From Rhizobium oryziradicis (GTDB taxonomy: Bacteria; Pseudomonadota; Alphaproteobacteria; Rhizobiales; Rhizobiaceae), in assembly GCF_001939045.1 (NCBI RefSeq), contig NZ_MKIM01000019.1, positions 62,001-126,000 on the forward strand: DNA of 64,000 bases, read 5' to 3'. Positions 35,104 to 43,316 of the stretch are shown piece after piece. The position numbers and the translations under genes were made by a program. The notes below the pieces were generated by a model. It did no database searches, was not told the DNA's origin, and saw only the letters and a program-made list of their open reading frames with translations. How positions within the stretch are numbered: the first letter of the stretch is position 1; each line of letters starts with the position of its first letter.

Positions 35104-36919
35104 TCTGCTTGGCCTCAAAGTGCTTAGGCTCGTACGGGAGGCTCACGTCAAGCGGTACGTCCCGTTCTGCCGACTGGTCTTGTGGCACCAAAGCTGGCCA
35201 GTCCAATCGCGAGGGTGTCAGTTCTCCGGACAGATAGGCCTTGCGGCAGGCTGCGCGACGAATCTTGTTGCTTGTTGTGCGCAGCAGGGTTCCGGGCTTG
35301 ACCAGAACCACATCCGAAGGCGTTGTACCGAAAGTCTCGCAGATCGCGGCGGATACTGCTTTGGGCGCACTTTCAAGCGTTGGATCGTTCAAATGACCAC
35401 GCTTGACTTCCTGAAGCACGATGAAGTCATCCACCCCGTCGCGCTCGATGGCGAACGCGGCAGCCGCCCCGCCCAGAGCGGGATGGGCGCGAGACGCGGC
35501 GATCTCGATATCTTCGGGATGATGCTTGACGCCTCGCACGATAATCACCTCTTTCAGACGGCCAACGACGACCAGATCTTGGCCCTGCATCAGGCCAAGA
35601 TCACCCGTTCGCAGGAAGCCACCGGCATCCGCCTCACCGGAAATTTTTGCGCGAAACGTTGCCTCCGACATGTCTTCTTGCTGCCAATATCCCGCGCCCA
35701 CGTGGGGACCGCCTACCCATATTTCTCCAACCTCGCCTTCGGGCAAACGGCAGCGGCTTTCTGGATCGACTATGGCGAGACGTTGACCGATGGCACCTTG
35801 GCCACAGATGACACGCTCCATTCCTGCCGGCTGTGATGGGGTGGCCGGGGTGTGGATAGAGCTAAGCCCACGTCCCGCTGGCCCGCCAGAGACGAACAGC
35901 GTTGTTTCAGCCATTCCATAGCAGGGGAAAAGCGCTTTCGGATCAAACCCGGCTGGTGTGAGCCCATCAGCAAAACGTCGAAGATCATCTGCTCGAACTG
36001 GTTCCGCACCGCAAAAGGCGACGCGCCAGGACCGCAAATCTAGTTCACGCAAGCGCTCTGGTCGGATGCGATCCGCACACAGGGAATAGGCAAAATTGGG
36101 GCCACCACTGCTGGTTGCGCGAAAATGCGAAATCGCCTGCAGCCACCGCAGAGGCCGCTGGATGAAATCCATTGGCGACATTAAAACCGAGAGAGCCCCG
36201 AGATAGAGAGGTTGCAGCAATCCACCCACCAGACCCATGTCATGGAACAGAGGTAGCCAGCTGACCATCCGCGTTTTTACATCGTGACCAAAGGCAATGC
36301 GGATCATCTCCATATTGGCCAAAAGATTGCCATGGGTGACGATCACGCCCTTGGGATTGGCGGTTGAGCCGGAGGTATATTGCAGAAAGGCGGGTGCCTC
36401 GCTGCTGAACGCCGGTGGCGTCTGGAGCAGGCCCTCCTCGACACTCTCCTCATCGGTTATGATCCAGGGAAGACCCGACAGCTCGGCCGGAAAGGCACCA
36501 CGCAGTGTTTTGTCTGTTGCCAGTCTGGTGCATGTCAGCACCAGGCAGGGACTTGCATCCAAGGCAATGGCGGCAATCCGCGCTGCCGATCGCGACGGCG
36601 TGATGAAGGGCGTTGGTACAGCGATGGCTCCGGCATAGAGACAGGCGCAGAAGCTGATGATAAACGATAAACCCGCCGGATAAACCAACAGAACAGGTCG
36701 CCCTTCTGCGCCTTTGGCGACCAGTTGTCCGGCGAGTGTCCGGGCGTGCTGGTCCAATTCCGCGTATGTCAGGCATTTTCCCTCGCCCTCGCCTCTTTCG
36801 AGAAAGCGCAAGGCAATTTTGTCAGGCAGGTGACTGGCATGATGGCGCAACACCTCTGAGAAGTTCACCCATCCGGTTCCGGTCTCAGATGAGGACTGTG
36901 GCCGATTATCTGCGAACAT
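35096..36919 (-). CDS. fatty acyl-AMP ligase (FAAL-type AMP-binding enzyme)
   Basis: 607-residue adenylating enzyme. It activates a fatty acid as acyl-AMP and hands it to a carrier protein rather than CoA. The P-loop core is LQYTSGSTANPKGVIVTHGN (about residues 185-205). MVSWLPLFHDMGLVGGLLQPLYLG is the classical FAAL/PKS-type A5 block. The C-terminal domain has LRTGDLGLMQGQDLVVVGRLKE and DIVIRGV-like VIIVRGVKHHPEDIE. The ATG at 36919 has GGTGGA upstream; GTG at 36928 is an alternative. It follows the radical SAM gene by about 11 bases. The partner is almost certainly the carrier protein at 33612. Confidence 0.9.
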   Translation of the reverse strand: MFADNRPQSSSETGTGWVNFSEVLRHHASHLPDKIALRFLERGEGEGKCLTYAELDQHARTLAGQLVAKGAEGRPVLLVYPAGLSFIISFCACLYAGAIAVPTPFITPSRSAARIAAIALDASPCLVLTCTRLATDKTLRGAFPAELSGLPWIITDEESVEEGLLQTPPAFSSEAPAFLQYTSGSTANPKGVIVTHGNLLANMEMIRIAFGHDVKTRMVSWLPLFHDMGLVGGLLQPLYLGALSVLMSPMDFIQRPLRWLQAISHFRATSSGGPNFAYSLCADRIRPERLRELDLRSWRVAFCGAEPVRADDLRRFADGLTPAGFDPKALFPCYGMAETTLFVSGGPAGRGLSSIHTPATPSQPAGMERVICGQGAIGQRLAIVDPESRCRLPEGEVGEIWVGGPHVGAGYWQQEDMSEATFRAKISGEADAGGFLRTGDLGLMQGQDLVVVGRLKEVIIVRGVKHHPEDIEIAASRAHPALGGAAAAFAIERDGVDDFIVLQEVKRGHLNDPTLESAPKAVSAAICETFGTTPSDVVLVKPGTLLRTTSNKIRRAACRKAYLSGELTPSRLDWPALVPQDQSAERDVPLDVSLPYEPKHFEAKQND

Positions 36920-36930
36920 TGCTTCCACCG

Positions 36931-37875
36931 TCAGTGCGCCTTTTGCTTAAAATGCGTCAATGCTGCGATGGATGGGCTGGCGGCAAGGCTAGCGCCCACA
37001 TCGCATCGATTGCAAACAGGTATGCTGGCCCGCTGCGTTTTCAGCGCTTCCAGAAAATTTGCGCGCCGGGCGGATGCAAACAAGGCGCTGTAGCGGCTAT
37101 CCGCGAGGTTTCCCAAAAATGCAGCCCCGGGATGGAAACAGCACGGCACTATGTTGCCGCGATGATCCACATAAAGGTAGTTCGGGTCAGAAGCGATTGC
37201 ACAGCCACCCTCGCCCATGGGCACGGCGTCCTGTTCTCGGTCTCTCAGACTGTCCGGCAATTGCATCCAGCCCCGAAAATCCGGTCGCACACCGAAGGGT
37301 TTTAGCACGTCGCGCCACCGCTGCTTGTCCTCCAAATTCTCGATCACGCAACGCGCCTGCAGATGAAGCCCCGGATACCGGGCGGCCAGATCACGCGCAA
37401 AGGAAAGAAAGCTCATGAGTTTTGACCACTTGCCCGGCGGTCGCAGCGCTTCATATCGCTCGGAAGTGCCATCTCCATCGCAGCTGATGGTCACCAAATT
37501 GACGAGACCCATCGCCACCAATGCCTCCAGCCTTTCCTCGGCATTGCTTTGGGCATTGGTGGATATCTCGACCCACCGGATATGGATGGGAGAAGCAATC
37601 AAGATGCGCCCCAAGTCTTCAAGATTGGGATGAAGCAGCGGCTCACCATAATTGAAGAGACGAAACAGATTGATCTTCGTTACATCTATATTGGCAATGC
37701 AGCGCTCGAACAGATCGATTGCGATAAACTCGGGTCGCGGATTTAGTCCTGAATTGGGACAACCGACACATCGTAACTGGCAGCCGCCGACGATATCAAA
37801 ATGGACAGTGGAAAGCACTTCTCGCGTATCAAGGGGTTTCCCTTTAAGCGACGATGAAACTACCATCAATTTCAT
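36931..37875 (-). CDS. radical SAM protein with SPASM-type C-terminus
   Basis: 314-residue enzyme. The [4Fe-4S] motif is CQLRCVGC (Cys32, Cys36, Cys39), followed by FNYGEPLLHPNLEDLGRI, the usual strand-2 GEP-type motif. The C-terminal Cys set (GNIVPCCFHPGAAFLGNL and CNRCDVG) fits an auxiliary-cluster SPASM domain. Such enzymes perform radical chemistry on sugars, peptides or amino acids. It is the first gene of the leftward cluster. Its substrate may be the sugar or amino donor added by the GT2 protein, but that is a guess. Confidence 0.88.
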   Translation of the reverse strand: MKLMVVSSSLKGKPLDTREVLSTVHFDIVGGCQLRCVGCPNSGLNPRPEFIAIDLFERCIANIDVTKINLFRLFNYGEPLLHPNLEDLGRILIASPIHIRWVEISTNAQSNAEERLEALVAMGLVNLVTISCDGDGTSERYEALRPPGKWSKLMSFLSFARDLAARYPGLHLQARCVIENLEDKQRWRDVLKPFGVRPDFRGWMQLPDSLRDREQDAVPMGEGGCAIASDPNYLYVDHRGNIVPCCFHPGAAFLGNLADSRYSALFASARRANFLEALKTQRASIPVCNRCDVGASLAASPSIAALTHFKQKAH

Positions 37876-38225
37876 ACCTCATCAAAACGACGGTCACATT
37901 CAAACAATATGAAGCCGAGCCGGTCCGACAGCCTGTCGATCCGGCGCGCGTTATAGTCAAGATTTCACCGATGGCGGGATATTTACCCTTAGCCATACAC
38001 GGCGTTTCGCAATTAAAGAGTGTTAAGGTGCAGCGTTGAAATCGGTCAATACTTGTACATCAGCACGAATACAACCACCCACAGCGGACTTTTCAAGTTT
38101 TTAAATCTTTCAAGTCGATAGAGGTGCCAACAAAATCGTTCTGGTCTTTGACAGTCCGGCTTCCGCAGCTATGAGCATAGCCATAGAACGCGCGACCATC
38201 GGCCTCGCCGGTTTGATCGCGGATG

Positions 38226-38330
38226 GAAGGTGTTGGCACCGTCGAGATCACGCTTCGTGGATAGTAGAAAATCAGCCGGGTTTGCTTGTTTATTGATGGC
38301 CCGGCACAGATTCCGCCATTGACGCCGCCT
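38226..38330 (-). pseudogene. IS6-family transposase fragment
   Basis: Read leftward, the frame gives QWRNLCRAINKQ, then ADFLLSTKRDLDGANTF. This corresponds to the KWxYLYRAID...DFLLSxxRD core of IS6-family DDE transposases, from memory of the family. Only about 35 residues persist and both sides lose the match, so it is a relic. It lies 350 bp upstream of the radical SAM gene. Confidence 0.7.
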
Positions 38331-38471
38331 GGCTATCCAAAGAGCAGCCTAATTAAATGCAATCTATCTGCATCCTAAGATTACAAAAACGGCAGCGTTA
38401 CGGATTTCAACTTCTGGATGCGACGTGGAGCTTCAATCCGGACCGATGATTTTGTATCGTGTTGGTTGAAG

Positions 38472-38489
38472 GGCTCTGTTGCAAAGATT
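38472..38489. repeat. IS6-family terminal inverted repeat-like sequence
   Basis: GGCTCTGTTGCAAAGATT is, as I recall it, the terminal repeat of IS6100-like elements. It points rightward, away from the transposase fragment at 38226-38330, so the two may derive from different copies or a rearranged one. No matching opposite end was found by eye. Confidence 0.6.
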
Positions 38490-38522
38490 TTAAATAGCAA
38501 CGAAATCCCATCGCCTCCTTCG

Positions 38523-38651
38523 TCAAGCGGTCTGATTGTCGAGATTGTGGGCGAGCAATGCCACGGCTTCCATGAGAGCACCCGGCCCGATACCGAAGGC
38601 ACGCTCAACGATCCGTGCTTCTCCACGAATGTCGCCATTAAAAACGCTCAT
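38523..38651 (-). CDS. short unidentified ORF, probably a gene fragment
   Basis: 42 codons from an ATG at 38651. The reading frame continues upstream as DDAHNKCGQFWARIL before it is interrupted. Within the ORF, GEARIVERAFGIGPGALMEA looks like real protein, so this is probably the C-terminal remnant of a larger gene. No family recognised. Confidence 0.35.
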   Translation of the reverse strand: MSVFNGDIRGEARIVERAFGIGPGALMEAVALLAHNLDNQTA

Positions 38652-38728
38652 CAAAATTCTCGCCCAAAATTGCCCGCATTTATTGTGAGCATCATCGGAG
38701 TTCTTGCAACCTCAACGCAAATCCCGCT

Positions 38729-39736
38729 TCAGCGTGAAGTCACACTGTCTTTTGAGAATGATGCCTGCTGTGCAACCTCCTGAGCGTGGGAGGCCATTCG
38801 CCGCGCCAACCATGCGCAGACCATCAGCTGGATTTGATGGAAGAGCATGAGGGGAAGTACGATTGCCCCTACCGATTGTCCCGCGAAGATCACGCCTGCC
38901 ATGGGAACTCCGCTCGCCAAGCTCTTCTTGGACCCACAGAAAACCGCCGCGATCTTGTCTTCCCTGCTGAAACCGCAAAGCTTCGAACCGAAGATGGTGA
39001 GCATCAGGGCCGCGGCCAGGAGGAATATGTCGAGACCGATCACCAGCGCCAGATCTGCCGTCGAAAACTCCGCCCAGATGCCTTCGATCACCGCATTCGA
39101 AAAGGCAAGATAGACGACCATTATAATCGATCCGCGATCAACCGGCGCGAGCAGCGATTTACGAGCCCGGATCCAGTTGCCGATGAAGGGTTGCAGGACC
39201 TGGCCGAGCACGAAAGGAAGGAAAAGCTGGAGCAGGATCTTCCAGATCATGTCGAGTGATACGCCCACGTGCCCGCTGGCCGAGAAGAGAATGGTGACGA
39301 GTGCAGGCGTAAGGAACATGCCGAGAATGTTGGAGGCCGAGGCCGCACAGATGGCAGCGGGCACATTGCCCCCGGCGATCGAGGTGAAGGCGATTGAAGA
39401 CTGCACGGTCGATGGCAAGACGCAGACATAGAGCAGACCGAGATAAAGCGCTGGCGGGATCAGCCAGGGCGACAAAAATCCAAGCAGCAGTCCGAGCAAG
39501 GGAAAGACAACGAACGTGATGGCCAAGATGAAACTTTGCAGCCGCCAGTGCAGGAAGCCAGCCAAGACGACATCCGTGGAAAGCCGTGCGCCATGCATGA
39601 AAAATAGCAAAGCGACAGCAAGATTGGTTGCGACGCTGAACCATGCGGCAGGCTCGCCGTGAATCGGGAGCACTGATGCGAACGCCACTGTGGCGACCAG
39701 CAGGATTGTGAAGGTGTCGGGCAGGAAGCGTTTCAT
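38729..39736 (-). CDS. bile acid:sodium symporter family protein (YfeH/SBF-like)
   Basis: 335-residue inner-membrane carrier with about ten hydrophobic segments. The SBF-like family shows FFMHGARLSTDVV near residue 46, LPSTVQSSIAFTSIAGGNVPAAICAASASN (the sodium-site helix) and FCGSKKSLASGVPMAGVIF. The closest known relatives are YfeH-type putative transporters of organic anions. It is divergent from the LysR gene at 39824 with an 87-bp gap, which strongly suggests control by that regulator. The substrate is unknown. Confidence 0.88.
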   Translation of the reverse strand: MKRFLPDTFTILLVATVAFASVLPIHGEPAAWFSVATNLAVALLFFMHGARLSTDVVLAGFLHWRLQSFILAITFVVFPLLGLLLGFLSPWLIPPALYLGLLYVCVLPSTVQSSIAFTSIAGGNVPAAICAASASNILGMFLTPALVTILFSASGHVGVSLDMIWKILLQLFLPFVLGQVLQPFIGNWIRARKSLLAPVDRGSIIMVVYLAFSNAVIEGIWAEFSTADLALVIGLDIFLLAAALMLTIFGSKLCGFSREDKIAAVFCGSKKSLASGVPMAGVIFAGQSVGAIVLPLMLFHQIQLMVCAWLARRMASHAQEVAQQASFSKDSVTSR

Positions 39737-39744
39737 CAGAGAGT

Positions 39745-39823
39745 CTCGAAAATGGCTGGACAGAGACGCAACAGTAGTTATCGTATTTCACAATGCAAGA
39801 AATAACAGTTATCGGATTTTGTG
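39745..39823. promoter_or_regulatory. divergent LysR-type control region
   Basis: AGTTATCGTATTTCACA and AGTTATCGGATTTTGTGA occur as an imperfect direct repeat between the symporter and lysR starts. LysR proteins commonly bind such repeated A/T-rich sites in divergent promoters, so this is the likely operator region. Confidence 0.5.
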
Positions 39824-40702
39824 ATGATAGATCTCGTCCATCTGCGCAGCTTCATCGCCATTGCCCAGGTCGGTAGCTTCACCTTGGCGAGCCAGAAGCT
39901 CGGGCTGCGGCAGTCCACCGTCAGTCAGCACCTGCAGCGGCTGGAAGCAACATTTGGCCATCGGTTACTTGATCGCGACACACATGGTGTGCAACTCACG
40001 GCCAATGGTGAGGCACTCCTGCCCTATGCCAAGCAAATGCTCTTGCTCGAACGGCAGACGTCTGCCCTGTTCGCAGATGAACAGCCGCGCGGAACATTGC
40101 GGCTCGGGATTTCGGAGGATCTGGTGTCGGGCCAACTCCCGGCGCTCTTGCAGGATTTCATCGCGGACTATCCCACAGTGGAGCTCAATCTTACGGTTTC
40201 CCTGTCCCGAGATCTTACGGATATGCAGGACAAGGGCGAACTGGATCTGGTTTTCGCCAAGCGAAGACTGGGTGATCGTCGAGGAGAGCCGATCCTCCGT
40301 GAGCCGCTCGTTTGGCTTGCTGCGGACCCCGAGGCTGTGATGGCACGGCCAATTCTTCCGCTGATCGTTTTTCCGCCACCAAGCCTGACGCGCACCCTGC
40401 TGATGGAGGCCCTTGAGCGGGCCGGACGCCCATGGCGCATTGTCTGCTCTTGCCAGAGCCTGAGCGGTTTGACCGCGGCGGCAAGAGCCGGCATGGGTGT
40501 CTTGGTCCAGCCGCGCAGCCTTGCGCCCTCGGGCTTGCGGGAATTTCCGCCCTCGGTGCTCCCAGCCATGGAGGATGTGGAGTTCATTCTTGTGGCATCT
40601 GCCAGCGCGGATCGAAACACGGTTGCAGCCTTCACAAGGCTCATTCGCGATCGGGTTGGAGTAGGCCTGTCTCGGCCCATGGAAGCCCTACGCCACGTTT
40701 GA
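39824..40702 (+). CDS. LysR family transcriptional regulator
   Basis: 292-residue regulator. The N-terminal helix-turn-helix (LRSFIAIAQVGSFTLAS, then LGLRQSTVSQHLQRLEATFG) spans about residues 5-60. The type-2 periplasmic-binding-like effector domain follows (GTLRLGISEDLVSG, then LLQDFIADYPTVELNLTV). A GTG at 39821 precedes the ATG. Divergent from the SBF-type symporter gene, its likely target. Confidence 0.92.
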   Translation: MIDLVHLRSFIAIAQVGSFTLASQKLGLRQSTVSQHLQRLEATFGHRLLDRDTHGVQLTANGEALLPYAKQMLLLERQTSALFADEQPRGTLRLGISEDLVSGQLPALLQDFIADYPTVELNLTVSLSRDLTDMQDKGELDLVFAKRRLGDRRGEPILREPLVWLAADPEAVMARPILPLIVFPPPSLTRTLLMEALERAGRPWRIVCSCQSLSGLTAAARAGMGVLVQPRSLAPSGLREFPPSVLPAMEDVEFILVASASADRNTVAAFTRLIRDRVGVGLSRPMEALRHV

Positions 40703-40735
40703 TCAAAATACGCTTGACGCCGCTTGATCTGGATG

Positions 40736-40755
40736 TTTGTATAAGTGGATACAAA
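40736..40755. promoter_or_regulatory. GntR/FadR-type operator palindrome
   Basis: TTTGTAT (40736-40742) and ATACAAA (40749-40755) form a perfect 7-bp inverted repeat around a 6-nt spacer, 17 bases before the GntR start at 40773. GntR/FCD regulators typically bind short palindromes like TNGTNNNACNA and often repress their own gene. Confidence 0.65.
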
Positions 40756-40772
40756 AATCCAATGAGTCAAAT

Positions 40773-41447
40773 ATGCCCCTGTCACCCGCTTCAATCACAC
40801 ATCTCGCTTCCACAGCAGAAGAAGAAGCCTATCTGCACCTTCAGAAAGCTTTGCGTCTTGGGCGATACAAGCCGGGCGATCGTTTGATCCCCGAAGAGAT
40901 CGCGGCAGAGATTGGCATGAGCCGCATGCCAGTGCGCGAATCCTTCCGTCGTCTTGCTGCAGACGGGCTGGTGACACTGCGCCCGAACCGCGGCTGTATC
41001 GTCACTGGGCTAACCTTCAACGAAATCCAGGAGACGTTCGAGATCAGATCAGTTCTGGAAGGTCTTGCTGTTCGCCTAGCCATGCCTCGTATGAACGCAG
41101 AGACATTTGAGGAGCTTGAGCGCCTGCTCGACCGTATGGAACGGGCCGGGCAATCGGGCAGCGGAGATTGGGTTTTACGCCATCAGGAGTTTCATGCCTT
41201 TATCTACGGCATGAGCGGACGTCCAAAGCTGATCCGCCAGATCATCGCTCTGCATGTGCTGATCGAACCCTATATGCGGATCTGGTTCGATTATGTCGAT
41301 AAGCCGCTGTCGGCCCGCGAGGAGCATGGCACGCTAATCCAGGCCCTCCGATCCGGTGATGCGCGGCATGCCGAAGCCGTCATGCAGGCGCACATTGTCG
41401 AAACGGCATCAATACTTGCCGATTATGCCAGTCCCGCGCGGCACTGA
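40773..41447 (+). CDS. GntR family regulator, FadR/FCD subfamily
   Basis: 224-residue regulator. The N-terminal winged helix reads GRYKPGDRLIPEEIAAEIGMSRMPVRESFRRLAADGLV. The C-terminal helical FCD ligand domain contains FEIRSVLEGLAVRLA, LRHQEFHAFIYGMSG and EEHGTLIQALRSGDARHAEAVMQAHI (metal-binding His and Asp). The ATG at 40773 is chosen because the alternative TTG at 40737 lies inside the operator palindrome. It precedes the amino-acid transporter and gamma-glutamyltransferase genes, which it probably regulates. Confidence 0.9.
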   Translation: MPLSPASITHLASTAEEEAYLHLQKALRLGRYKPGDRLIPEEIAAEIGMSRMPVRESFRRLAADGLVTLRPNRGCIVTGLTFNEIQETFEIRSVLEGLAVRLAMPRMNAETFEELERLLDRMERAGQSGSGDWVLRHQEFHAFIYGMSGRPKLIRQIIALHVLIEPYMRIWFDYVDKPLSAREEHGTLIQALRSGDARHAEAVMQAHIVETASILADYASPARH

Positions 41448-41541
41448 ACGCCGCCCGGTCATTTTGTCTGAAGCTGGGGAAAACATCCGGCAAGGACGGG
41501 GAACCGCCGTCACGAACGGCTTAAAACGAAGAGGAAGAGTC

Positions 41542-42393
41542 ATGAAAATCCGATGCATTGCTTCGCTTGCGGCTGCCTTTATGACACTCGCGCTGAGCCA
41601 GCCTGTTCAGGCCGAAGACGCGCCGAAAGAAATCAAAATTGCAACAGAAGGCGCCTATGCGCCCTGGAATTTCACCAGGGCGGATGGCAAGCTGGACGGG
41701 CTTGAAATCGATCTTGCCAACGATCTGTGTGCTCGTATGAAGATTAAATGCACCATCGTTGCCCAGGATTGGGACGGCCTCATTCCATCGCTCACTGTCG
41801 GCAAGTTTGACGTGATCATGGCCAGCATGTTCATCACACCGAAACGCCTGGAGACGATTGACTTTACCAAGCCCTACGCCGTCGATCCGTCTGGTTTCGC
41901 TGTCAGCAAAGACAGCCCGCTTGGCAAGCTGGGCGTCTCAACCGAGAAGTTCAAGCTCGACGATCAGGCATCTGCTCTGGCGGCAATCGAGAAGCTGAAG
42001 CCCCTCCTCAAGGGCAAGGTCGTGGGTGTACAGGCTGCGACCACCAATCTCGACTTCCTCAAGAAGTACTTCGCCGACACAGTCGAGATCCGCGAATACA
42101 AGACAACCGAACAACACGATCTCGACCTCGCCGCCGGGCGCATTGATGCGCTCTTCGCACAGCAAACCTCTTTGGTCGCCACTCTGAAAAAACCCGAGTT
42201 TGCCGAATATACCGTCGCCGGTCCGGGTTTTGTCGGCGGCGTCTTCGGCCTTGGCACGGGTGCAGGGCTGCGCAAGCAAGACACCAAGCTCAAGGAAATG
42301 CTGAACGCCGCGATTGATTCTGCCATTGCAGATGGCACCATCAAGCGGATCTCTGAAAAATGGGTTGGCACTGACGTTACACCGCTCAAGTAA
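41542..42393 (+). CDS. polar amino-acid/opine-type ABC solute-binding protein, family 3
   Basis: 283-residue periplasmic protein. The signal peptide ends near VQAED. Family-3 signature: IATEGAYAPWNFTRADGKLDGLEIDLANDLCARM, then DWDGLIPSLTVGKFDVIMASM and FTKPY. These match the lysine/arginine/ornithine and octopine/nopaline group. The ATG at 41542 is preceded by GAGGAAGAG. A 14-bp intercistronic hairpin follows. The ligand may be a gamma-glutamyl compound, given the enzyme at 44044. Confidence 0.92.
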   Translation: MKIRCIASLAAAFMTLALSQPVQAEDAPKEIKIATEGAYAPWNFTRADGKLDGLEIDLANDLCARMKIKCTIVAQDWDGLIPSLTVGKFDVIMASMFITPKRLETIDFTKPYAVDPSGFAVSKDSPLGKLGVSTEKFKLDDQASALAAIEKLKPLLKGKVVGVQAATTNLDFLKKYFADTVEIREYKTTEQHDLDLAAGRIDALFAQQTSLVATLKKPEFAEYTVAGPGFVGGVFGLGTGAGLRKQDTKLKEMLNAAIDSAIADGTIKRISEKWVGTDVTPLK

Positions 42394-42408
42394 CCGAGAC
42401 GGAGCAAT

Positions 42409-42439
42409 CGCGACCGGAGTTCTTCGAATTCTGGTCGCG
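42409..42439 (+). terminator. intercistronic hairpin after the solute-binding-protein gene
   Basis: 14-bp stem (42409-42422 with 42426-42439, two G-T wobbles) closing on a 3-nt loop, 15 bases after the stop. It has no T-tract. It probably stabilises the 3' end or partly terminates transcription, so that binding protein exceeds permease. Confidence 0.7.
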
Positions 42440-42472
42440 TAAACTGTAACTTCCGCAACATTCCTGAAATAA

Positions 42473-42490
42473 AAATCGATTTATCGATTT
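42473..42490. promoter_or_regulatory. AAATCGAT-TT-ATCGATTT palindrome before the permease genes
   Basis: Perfect 8-bp inverted repeat with a 2-nt spacer, containing two ATCGAT palindromes. It lies 112 bases before the permease start at 42603, within a 209-bp gap, so a second promoter or operator for the permease genes is possible. Confidence 0.4.
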
Positions 42491-42602
42491 AAAGCGGAAT
42501 TATGCAGGAAATTCAAAATATTACAGTGTCCTTTGTGCGTTTTATAAAGCGCGCGGCACTGTAGAGTTTGTCAGGTTCACATTGAGCCGGGGTTTCACCC
42601 AT

Positions 42603-43316
42603 ATGTTTGAAAAACTGTATCTGCTCGGCTTCACCGAAGGCGGCTGGGGCCTGTCGCTTCTGGGGGCCGCAGCTATGACATTGCTGCTGTCCGTCCTGGG
42701 CTTTCTGCTGGGCATGGGGTTTGGCGGTCTTGCCGCTGCCGGTCCTCTGTCGAAAAAACGCCTGCCCCGTGTTATCGCCAATGCCTATGGTACGGTCTTT
42801 CGCGGCGTACCGGACCTGCTCACCATCTACCTTTTCTATTATGGTGGCAGTGTCGCGCTCACGGCAATTGCCCGCAGCCTGGGTTCCGATGGCTTCATAG
42901 GGCTGCCGTCGCTCGCAACCGGTGTCATCGCAATCGGCATCATTTCCGGTGCCTATCAGGCCGAGGTCTATCGCGGCAGTTATCTTGCTGTCGAGCGCGG
43001 CCAATTCGATGCGGCAAGGGCATTGGCACTCTCCAATAGCCAGATGCTTCGCCTGGTCATCATTCCACAGCTCTGGCGTCACGCCATTCCGGGCCTGAGC
43101 AATGTCTGGCAGCTGGTGTTGAAGGATTCGGCGCTGATTTCTGTCATCGGCCTCGTTGAACTGATGCGCCAAACCCAGATCGGGGCCGGTTCGACACGCG
43201 AGCCCTTCCTGTTCTATCTGGCCGCTGCAGGCATCTACTTCCTGATTGCCGGTGTTACCGGACAAGTGTTTCGCGTGGCCGAAACGCATTCCTCCCGCGG
43301 GATTCTGCGCCCATGA
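42603..43316 (+). CDS. polar amino-acid ABC permease, HisQ/OccQ type
   Basis: 237-residue permease with about five spans. It shows the family motif YGTVFRGVPDLLTIYLFYYGG and the EAA loop EAARALALSNSQMLRLVIIPQLWRHAIPG in variant form (DAARALALS). ATG at 42603, with a TTG at 42582 as the weaker alternative. The stop overlaps the next permease start (ATGA at 43313). It is separated from the binding protein by a hairpin and palindrome. Confidence 0.9.
   Translation: MFEKLYLLGFTEGGWGLSLLGAAAMTLLLSVLGFLLGMGFGGLAAAGPLSKKRLPRVIANAYGTVFRGVPDLLTIYLFYYGGSVALTAIARSLGSDGFIGLPSLATGVIAIGIISGAYQAEVYRGSYLAVERGQFDAARALALSNSQMLRLVIIPQLWRHAIPGLSNVWQLVLKDSALISVIGLVELMRQTQIGAGSTREPFLFYLAAAGIYFLIAGVTGQVFRVAETHSSRGILRP

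Larger units (their letters stand above)
37876..38728. other. 850-bp region upstream of the biosynthetic cluster with decayed IS DNA
   Basis: Carries the probable cluster promoter near 37876-38000, then an IS6-like transposase fragment (38226-38330), an IS6-like terminal repeat (38472-38489) and a short unknown open frame (38523-38651). Roughly 38040-38120 is visibly A/T-rich. No intact gene is supported. Confidence 0.6.
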
